A stretch of 5,577 nucleotides of DNA from Chitinispirillales bacterium. GTDB taxonomy: Bacteria; Fibrobacterota; Chitinivibrionia; Chitinivibrionales; Chitinispirillaceae. How positions within the stretch are numbered: the first letter of the stretch is position 1; each line of letters begins with the position of its first letter. Shown piece by piece: positions 1 through 5,577 of this stretch. The notes under the pieces are model-generated. The model ran no database searches. It was not told the origin of the DNA and was given only the letters and a program-made list of their open reading frames with translations. The stretch spans positions 1 through 5,577 of the forward strand of contig JAIRUL010000203.1 of the NCBI GenBank assembly GCA_031254445.1, written 5' to 3'. The translations under genes were made by a program, and so were the position numbers.

Positions 1-506
1 CCGCCGCCCATGCTCTGGCAAGCGCTCTTTGCGGCTTCCCACGTGTAGAGCCTTCCGTATTTCGCGCAATACGACGCGCTGTCATTATAGCACCAACTAT
101 CCGGCGTTTCGATATTCAGGTTTTTTTTCATCCATGTCAACCCATTTATCGTAACCTTTGGAACTGTTGTATCACCCCCGCCCGTTTCTTCCCGTTGGAA
201 GTTAGCGGTAAGCGTTAGATTGTTGTTCATGGTGACAGTAATGCTTTTATCCCTTGACGACATCGCTCCATCCCATCCAACGAACGCATATCCCGTATTT
301 TCTACTGCCGTTAGCGTAACTTTCGTCCCCGCTTCATAATACGATTCGTTCAAGCTGCGTATGATGCTCCCTCCGGCACGGGGTTCTGCGGTTGTCATAA
401 GCGTGTACGTTGCCAGTGGCTCGTCCCCATTACACCCAATCAGCCCCACAGCCGCAACGATCGTAAGCGCTGCCCCGACCCGAAGCGCAACCCCTTTGAT
501 ATTCAC
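1..506 (-). CDS. FISUMP-domain lipoprotein with InlB-like repeat, C-terminus cut by window edge
   Basis: Partial gene: 168 complete codons are visible and the 3' end lies beyond base 1. I chose the GTG at 506-504 because a GGAGG stands 5 bases upstream and the product starts directly with a lipoprotein signal peptide: K4 and R9, a hydrophobic stretch at about 10-23, and lipobox LIGC with the lipidated Cys at residue 25. Residues about 34-104 look like a divergent InlB B-repeat (GYAFVGWDGAMSS, then ITVTMNNNLTLTANF). After a Gly/Thr linker, residues about 116-168 match the start of a FISUMP domain (Fibrobacter succinogenes major paralogous domain): VTINGLTWMKKNLN, then YGRLYTWEAAKSAC. I infer a membrane-anchored, surface- or periplasm-facing protein; the molecular function of FISUMP proteins is not established. 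Four cysteines in the visible FISUMP part (139, 147, 163 and lipid Cys25 apart) could include a disulfide pair. The domain calls are by recognition of motifs only. Confidence 0.85.
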   Translation of the reverse strand, partial: MNIKGVALRVGAALTIVAAVGLIGCNGDEPLATYTLMTTAEPRAGGSIIRSLNESYYEAGTKVTLTAVENTGYAFVGWDGAMSSRDKSITVTMNNNLTLTANFQREETGGGDTTVPKVTINGLTWMKKNLNIETPDSWCYNDSASYCAKYGRLYTWEAAKSACQSMGG

Positions 507-511
507 AGAAT

Positions 512-516
512 CCTCC
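512..516 (-). promoter_or_regulatory. Ribosome binding site deciding the GTG start of the FISUMP lipoprotein
   Basis: On the minus strand GGAGG lies 5 bases before GTG at 506. No ATG in this frame lies between the upstream in-frame TAG (572-570) and this GTG, and the lipoprotein signal begins exactly here, so this site fixes the start. Confidence 0.75.
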
Positions 517-576
517 AGTGTTAGAGATTTGACTGAAACCCGACATAAAGAGGTAATATATGTTATGCGCTACGGC

Positions 577-653
577 AATTGGCGGCCAAGCCCCCGCCCG
601 CCAATTCCGCGGCGAAGCGGCCAGAGCCGCCCCTCCGCGCGGAATTCGGCGGG
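577..653. repeat. Nested GC-rich inverted repeats with two competing stems
   Basis: Three stems can be drawn. Stem 1 pairs AATTGGCGG (577-585) with CCGCCAATT (598-606) around a 12-base loop. Stem 2 pairs CCCGCCAATTCCGCG (597-611) with 638-653, which is its reverse complement apart from one extra base (C647). Inside stem 2 a small hairpin GCGGC-CAGA-GCCGC spans 617-630. Stems 1 and 2 share bases 598-606, so they are mutually exclusive. It could be a REP/BIME-like dispersed repeat or a structured RNA leader for the FISUMP gene; the sequence does not decide between these. Confidence 0.65.
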
Positions 654-684
654 AAAGTTTGGCTCTTCGCAAATTGCGGCATAT

Positions 685-708
685 TTTCGCAGTTTCGCGA
701 TTTCGCGA
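685..708. repeat. Three tandem 8-base repeats TTTCGCRR
   Basis: The units are TTTCGCAG (685-692), TTTCGCGA (693-700) and TTTCGCGA (701-708). The last two are identical, and TTCGCGAA at their end is a perfect palindrome. They lie between the terminator of the leucine-rich-repeat gene and the palindromic block. Origin and role are unknown. Confidence 0.6.
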
Positions 709-729
709 ATCGGAGGTGTTCACCAAGAG

Positions 730-764
730 AAAAGGGGAGGCCGATTTTACACTCCCCAATTTTT
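730..764 (-). terminator. Probable rho-independent terminator of the leucine-rich-repeat gene, possibly bidirectional
   Basis: Read on the minus strand, GGGGAG (757-752) pairs with CTCCCC (739-734) across a 12-base loop and is followed by TTTTCTCTT. It lies 45 bases after the stop codon of the minus-strand gene ending at 803. An A-rich stretch precedes the stem (complement of the plus-strand TTTTT at 760-764), so on the plus strand the same stem is followed by AATTTTT and could also stop transcription coming from the left. The long loop makes it a moderate rather than strong terminator. Confidence 0.6.
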
Positions 765-802
765 AACTGCTGAATCTATGTTAAAATCTTAATTTTTATG
801 TT

Positions 803-1711
803 TTACCGCCTTGTCCAAGTTGAAGAGCCAACAGTCAGGGTTTGCCCATCTGAACTCAAAGCCCATATATCGCTAACCCACCTTGAACCTACAGCAACAC
901 CGGGTTTGGATGAATTATATGTAGGGGCTGACCATTGCCCGCTCCATGTTAAATTGCCCGTGCTTGTTAAATTCCTCCAATGTGCGCTGCTAATTGCCCA
1001 ATAACCTTTGTCTACGGCGCTCACAGCCAAGGGATCGGAAAGGCTAGGGTCAATAGCAGTTAAAGCGCCGGTGCTGCCGCTTATAGTGACAACGCGGCGA
1101 TTATTGCCAATTTCCTCCCAAATGCCGTTAAGCGAGGCATTGGCAGCTGGCGAGGTGTTGACAGGGGCGCCGCCTTGCTTGGTCCAGGTATTGGAACCAG
1201 AAAGCCGTGTATAGGTGCCCGCCCCTCCGCCTGCGGCAAGAACCTTGGCACGCAAATCGCCGGGGAACGGAGTGCGTGTATAAATATCCCTAACGGTACC
1301 CTCGAAAGCGACGTTGGTCAGGGCGGCGCAGTAATTGAATGCATCATAGTCGATAAAAGCCACTCCATTTCCGATGGCGGCGCTTCTGAGATTAGTGCAG
1401 TTATAGAATGCGCCTCTGGCGATAACAGTCACGCTGTACGGGATGATAACGCTGGTAATGTTGCGGCAACCCTCGAATGCCCCCTGTCTGTTGCCCAGCC
1501 ATTCGCGGATGGCTGTCACCGGTTTGCCTTGGTGGGAGGCGGGTATGACCACATCGCCGCTTATCGATGTGTTTAATGCGCTGGCTGCCCATGCCGCGCC
1601 CCCATCAATGGCGGTAAATGCCAGTTTTTCCGGTGTTGGCGCTTGAGCGAAAACCGCGCCTGCCCCGACGATTGCGAGCAGCGCTAAGCCCATCAATGCT
1701 TTCTTTTTCAT
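803..1711 (-). CDS. Secreted BspA-type leucine-rich-repeat protein
   Basis: Complete 302-residue gene. ATG at 1711-1709 is preceded by AAAGGGAGG (1726-1718) with a 6-base spacer, and the product opens with a Sec signal peptide: KKK at 2-4, hydrophobic core about 5-20, probable cleavage after AQA at residue 24. Residues about 50-138 hold BspA/LRR_5-type repeats, recognisable from GAFEGCRNITSVIIPYSVTVI, GAFYNCTNLRSAAIGNGVAFI and DAFNYCAALTNVAFEG, where the AF-x-x-C and L-x-x-V/I pattern recurs about every 23 residues. A Gly/Ala-rich linker (about 155-168) leads to TRLSGSNTWTK. Residues about 194-302 form a Trp-rich C-terminal region (NGIWEE, GYWAI, LTWSGQW, STWTRR) that resembles small beta-rich domains of secreted treponemal proteins, but I cannot name it. 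The likely site is the periplasm or cell surface; BspA relatives are adhesins or host-interaction proteins in oral bacteria, so an adhesive role here is only inference. It appears to be a single-gene unit, with its own terminator and a long divergent region upstream. Confidence 0.88.
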   Translation of the reverse strand: MKKKALMGLALLAIVGAGAVFAQAPTPEKLAFTAIDGGAAWAASALNTSISGDVVIPASHQGKPVTAIREWLGNRQGAFEGCRNITSVIIPYSVTVIARGAFYNCTNLRSAAIGNGVAFIDYDAFNYCAALTNVAFEGTVRDIYTRTPFPGDLRAKVLAAGGGAGTYTRLSGSNTWTKQGGAPVNTSPAANASLNGIWEEIGNNRRVVTISGSTGALTAIDPSLSDPLAVSAVDKGYWAISSAHWRNLTSTGNLTWSGQWSAPTYNSSKPGVAVGSRWVSDIWALSSDGQTLTVGSSTWTRR

Positions 1712-1717
1712 AAAAAA

Positions 1718-1726
1718 CCTCCCTTT
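1718..1726 (-). promoter_or_regulatory. Strong ribosome binding site of the leucine-rich-repeat gene
   Basis: AAAGGGAGG on the minus strand lies 6 T bases upstream of the ATG at 1711, a near-consensus Shine-Dalgarno that confirms the start. Upstream on the minus strand, TATATT and TATAAA sequences (about 1744-1770) could serve as -10 elements, but no good -35 lies at the right distance. Confidence 0.7.
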
Positions 1727-1912
1727 AGCGTATGTTGATTTTAAATATAGGCGCTTTAGGCTTTATAGCGGAAATATCATGGCATTGCTAATAATATAAG
1801 CGATGCTACGCTGATTGCAGCTTCAACCATCCAAAAGATATCCCTGCTGTTCAATATATATTCCGACAGCCGGCGGGTCAAATTTTTTTTTGCGTTGCCG
1901 CTACCGTACTAC

Positions 1913-1938
1913 CCGGTTTCCGTGCCCTGCGGGGCGCA
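1913..1938 (+). repeat. Hairpin repeat, copy A
   Basis: Starts with CCGGTTTCCGTGCCC, then loop TGCG, then GGGCGCA with an inner stem GTGCCC/GGGCGC containing one T-G pair. It matches the copy at 2214-2239 at 21 of 26 positions and shares its first 10 bases with the inverted copy at 1969-1994, producing a perfect 10-bp inverted repeat (1913-1922 with 1985-1994). The closed segment contains a further small stem, GGCGG-TGG-CCGCC (1956-1968). Confidence 0.6.
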
Positions 1939-1968
1939 AAAGCCGGTGCGGCGTAGGCGGTGGCCGCC

Positions 1969-1994
1969 TCGCCCTATAAGGGCGCGGAAACCGG
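1969..1994 (-). repeat. Hairpin repeat, copy B (inverted)
   Basis: On the minus strand this reads CCGGTTTCCGCGCCC, then TTATA, then GGGCGA. The inner stem is CGCCC/GGGCG (extendable to CGCCCT/AGGGCG on the plus strand). The first 15 bases differ from copy A at one position and from the copy at 2214 at one position, so it belongs to the same family in opposite orientation. Confidence 0.55.
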
Positions 1995-2171
1995 CACGTA
2001 AAAAGCCCTCCCCCCGCTCAAAAAAAAATAAAAAAATACTTGCGCGGGGGAAAATTATATATTATTTTACTGAACTAATAAAAAATATGACGTTTAGAGC
2101 GCTTTACGGGGGTAAGCATACGCGATTGCGGGGTATTTTAGGCCGCTTTTAAGGGTTGTATAGGATAATAC

Positions 2172-2200
2172 GTGTCAAGACGCATAATATTGTATATAAT
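2172..2200 (+). promoter_or_regulatory. Weak candidate promoter for the nif operon
   Basis: TATAAT (2195-2200) is a perfect -10 match; 17 bases upstream stands GTGTCA (2172-2177), a poor -35. If used, transcription would begin near 2207 and give a leader of about 230 bases carrying all the hairpins between 2214 and 2416. A rival is TTGACT at 2353-2358, a good -35 match without a clear -10 at 16-18 bases. Neither is strong, so the nif promoter is unresolved. Confidence 0.25.
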
Positions 2201-2207
2201 ATTGTAT
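2184..2207. repeat. Perfect 12-base tandem duplication ATAATATTGTAT
   Basis: Two identical, directly adjacent 12-base units (2184-2195 and 2196-2207). The junction creates TATAAT at 2195-2200, a perfect -10 hexamer. Two adjacent sites in phase to within about 1.5 turns could also serve as an operator. It lies 234 bases upstream of nifH. Confidence 0.8.
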
Positions 2208-2213
2208 TGAAGT

Positions 2214-2239
2214 CCGGTTTTCGCGCCCCGTAGGGCGCA
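2214..2239 (+). repeat. Hairpin repeat, copy C
   Basis: Reads CCGGTTTTCGCGCCC, then CGTA, then GGGCGCA, with a perfect inner stem GCGCCC/GGGCGC. Relative to copy A the T-G pair has become C-G, a change that keeps the stem. It lies directly after the 12-base tandem duplication. Confidence 0.6.
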
Positions 2240-2249
2240 TGTGTTAAAA

Positions 2250-2282
2250 CGCCCTTTCCCCTAATTATGAGGGGAAGGGGCG
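2250..2282. repeat. 13-bp hairpin, probable dispersed palindromic repeat
   Basis: CGCCCTTTCCCCT (2250-2262) pairs with AGGGGAAGGGGCG (2270-2282) through 13 positions with one T-G pair, loop AATTATG. On the minus strand the stem is followed by TTTTAAC, a weak terminator-like tail, but no minus-strand gene ends here; on the plus strand no T-run follows. The style (CCCC-rich arm, AATTA loop, then CCCCAACCCTGCC on the minus strand) resembles palindromic repeats scattered in many bacterial genomes; that resemblance is from memory. Confidence 0.6.
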
Positions 2283-2314
2283 GCAGGGTTGGGGTGATTG
2301 TGCGTCGGGGCGTT

Positions 2315-2331
2315 ACGGGGCAGAGCCCCGT
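2315..2331. repeat. 7-bp GC hairpin ACGGGGC-AGA-GCCCCGT
   Basis: A perfect 7-bp stem with a 3-base loop, 32 bases after the 13-bp hairpin. It is followed by CCCCAAAAG, not a T-run, so it is not a standard terminator. It may be the outer part of the same repeat unit as 2250-2282. Confidence 0.6.
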
Positions 2332-2362
2332 CCCCAAAAGAATTTAAAGGTTTTGACTTTGA

Positions 2363-3259
<897 letters not shown>

Positions 3260-3273
3260 AGGAGGATTAAAAA

Positions 3274-3600
3274 ATGCTATTAGTAAGAGCGATTGTCCGC
3301 CCCGAGAAGTCCGGGGCAGTTATGAGCGAACTCGCGGCCGCCGGTTTTCCGGCGATAACAAAGCTGGACGTGTATGGGCGCGGAAAGCAGAAGGGCATTA
3401 CCGTCGGCGATGTCCACTACGACGAGATCCCCAAGGAGATGCTTGTCATCGTCTGCAACGATGACGACAAAGACGACATCGTGAAGATCATCGTCCGCAT
3501 GGCCAAGACGGGGAACGCGGGCAACTACGGCGACGGGCGCATCTTTATTTCGCCTGTCGAGTCTGCGTACACCATCAGCTCCGGCGCTTCCGGGTTATAG
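3274..3600 (+). CDS. nifI1: PII-like nitrogenase regulator NifI1
   Basis: Complete 108-residue protein of the PII superfamily, NifI1 branch (once called GlnB-like, glnBI). The opening (LLVRAIVRPEKSG), the T-loop region (DVYGRGKQKGITVGDVHYDEIPKEML, about residues 32-57, with Tyr49) and the C-terminal GDGRIFISPVESAYTI (86-101) are hallmarks of the branch. In methanogens NifI1 and NifI2 form a hetero-oligomer that binds the MoFe protein and blocks its contact with NifH, an effect relieved by 2-oxoglutarate and ATP; I infer the same here. The ATG has a near-perfect AAAGGAGG (3258-3265) that overlaps the nifH stop codon, so its translation is likely coupled to the operon. Its position between nifH and nifD is the standard one for this regulatory pair. 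Confidence 0.95.
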   Translation: MLLVRAIVRPEKSGAVMSELAAAGFPAITKLDVYGRGKQKGITVGDVHYDEIPKEMLVIVCNDDDKDDIVKIIVRMAKTGNAGNYGDGRIFISPVESAYTISSGASGL

Positions 3601-3613
3601 GGAGGGGTGCCGT

Positions 3614-4011
3614 ATGCGTGAGATTATGTGTTTTATACGCGCGAACAAGGTCAACGACACGAAGAGGGCGATGGCCGAAAACGGCTTCCCCGCTTTCACT
3701 TGCTGCCGTTGCCTTGGGCGCGGCAAAAAGAGCATCGATCCGGATTTGCTCAATACCGTCCTCGCGGCGGGGGAGTTGCCGCTCTCGCCGGTCGGCGAAA
3801 ACCTCACCGAGGCCACGCGGCTCATCGCCAAGCGGTTCTTCACCCTTATAATTGACGATCAGGATGTGGACAAAGCGGTCAAGACAATTGTCGACGCCAA
3901 CCAGACCGGCAATCCGGGCGACGGCAGGATTTTTGTTTTGCCGATCCTTGAAACGTATTCCGTCAGGACAGGGAACGGCGGCATACATATCGGGTTAGAG
4001 GAGAAAGCATC

Positions 4012-4015
<4 letters not shown>
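3614..4015 (+). CDS. nifI2: PII-like nitrogenase regulator NifI2
   Basis: Complete 133-residue partner of NifI1 (glnBII type). MREIMCFIRANKVNDTKRAM, GFPAFT, LGRGKKSIDPDLL and NQTGNPGDGRIFVLPI (96-111) identify the branch; the T-loop region (about 36-68) is longer and different from that of NifI1, as usual for NifI2. It should form the hetero-oligomer that inhibits nitrogenase when nitrogen is plentiful, sensing 2-oxoglutarate and ATP. An unusual cysteine cluster, C30-C31-R-C33, sits directly before the T-loop. GGAGGGG (3601-3607) follows the nifI1 stop at once and lies 6 bases before the ATG. The TGA stop overlaps the nifD start (ATGA), implying translational coupling. Confidence 0.95.

Positions 4016-5577
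<1,562 letters not shown>

Larger units (their letters stand above)
507..802. other. Intergenic region between two minus-strand genes, rich in GC inverted repeats
   Basis: This 296-base stretch separates two codirectional minus-strand genes. From right to left it holds the terminator of the leucine-rich-repeat gene (about 730-764), three tandem TTTCGCRR units (685-708), a nested palindromic block (577-653), and a short AT-rich stretch (about 545-566) that could carry the promoter of the FISUMP gene. Reading frames open through it on both strands (plus 361-792, 560-766 and 579-773; minus 759-430), but they overlap each other, have no matching ribosome binding site or recognisable domain, and are best explained by the GC-rich, stop-poor palindromic block. 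Confidence 0.7.

Noticed and set aside
430..759. Minus-strand reading frame of 109 codons
   Set aside because: It overlaps the lipoprotein start in another frame and crosses the nested inverted repeats; the Arg/Ala/Pro-rich product is typical of translated GC-rich repeats.
361..792. Plus-strand reading frame of 143 codons
   Set aside because: It lies antisense to the start of the FISUMP lipoprotein and then runs through palindromic repeats and the terminator; no ribosome binding site or domain.
1175..1576. Plus-strand reading frame inside the leucine-rich-repeat gene
   Set aside because: Antisense shadow of a gene with a clear signal peptide, repeats and ribosome binding site.
1895..2152. 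Plus-strand reading frame of 85 codons starting with TTG
   Set aside because: No ribosome binding site; Arg/Lys/Pro-rich product produced by the hairpin repeats and A-tracts; no domain.
2250..2331. Hairpins as rho-independent terminators
   Set aside because: No T-run follows either stem on the plus strand, and no minus-strand gene ends here to need the weak TTTT on that side.
1892..2335. CRISPR array
   Set aside because: The repeated units are few, differ in sequence and orientation, and have irregular spacing of 30 and 219 bases, unlike a CRISPR.
2149..2337. Minus-strand reading frame of 62 codons
   Set aside because: It is a translation of the palindromic repeats upstream of nifH, without a ribosome binding site.

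Overview
The window looks like chromosomal DNA from an anaerobic, diazotrophic bacterium, most likely a gut (termite- or rumen-type) Treponema in the Spirochaetota. Three things suggest this: a clostridial/cluster III-type nitrogenase operon; a Treponema-like secreted leucine-rich-repeat protein with a signal peptide ending in VFAQA; and a lipoprotein joining an InlB-type repeat to a FISUMP domain, a pairing familiar from Fibrobacter and gut spirochaetes. The genus is inferred from remembered family patterns, not from a database search.

Left part (1-1726, minus strand). A FISUMP lipoprotein runs off the left edge (GTG start at 506). Upstream of it lies a 296-base gap with a nested GC-rich inverted repeat (577-653), three 8-base tandem repeats (685-708) and a stem-loop terminator (about 730-764). 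Next is a complete secreted BspA-like leucine-rich-repeat protein (803-1711) with a good ribosome binding site.

Middle (1712-2440). A 729-base divergent intergenic region without a convincing gene. It holds three copies of a short hairpin repeat (two inverted relative to each other, one 220 bases further on), two more strong hairpins, a perfect 12-base tandem duplication containing TATAAT, a TTTATY hexamer run and, just before the nifH ribosome binding site, a perfect 7-bp hairpin. No sigma-54 -24/-12 site, NifA site or NrpR-type operator was seen.

Right part (2441-5577, plus strand). A tight operon in the order nifH, nifI1, nifI2, nifD. Gaps between genes are 14 and 13 bases, and nifI2 and nifD overlap by 4 bases (ATGA). 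NifH delivers electrons to the MoFe protein, of which NifD is the alpha subunit. NifI1 and NifI2 are the paired PII-like proteins that, in methanogens, bind the MoFe protein and shut nitrogenase off when fixed nitrogen is plentiful. NifD has all expected cofactor ligands and the roughly 55-residue clostridial-type insertion; its last residues and the expected nifK lie beyond the window.

No wholly new system is evident. The points most worth a second look are the structured leader of the nif operon, the hairpin repeat family, the palindromic block at 577-653 and the cysteine cluster in NifI2.
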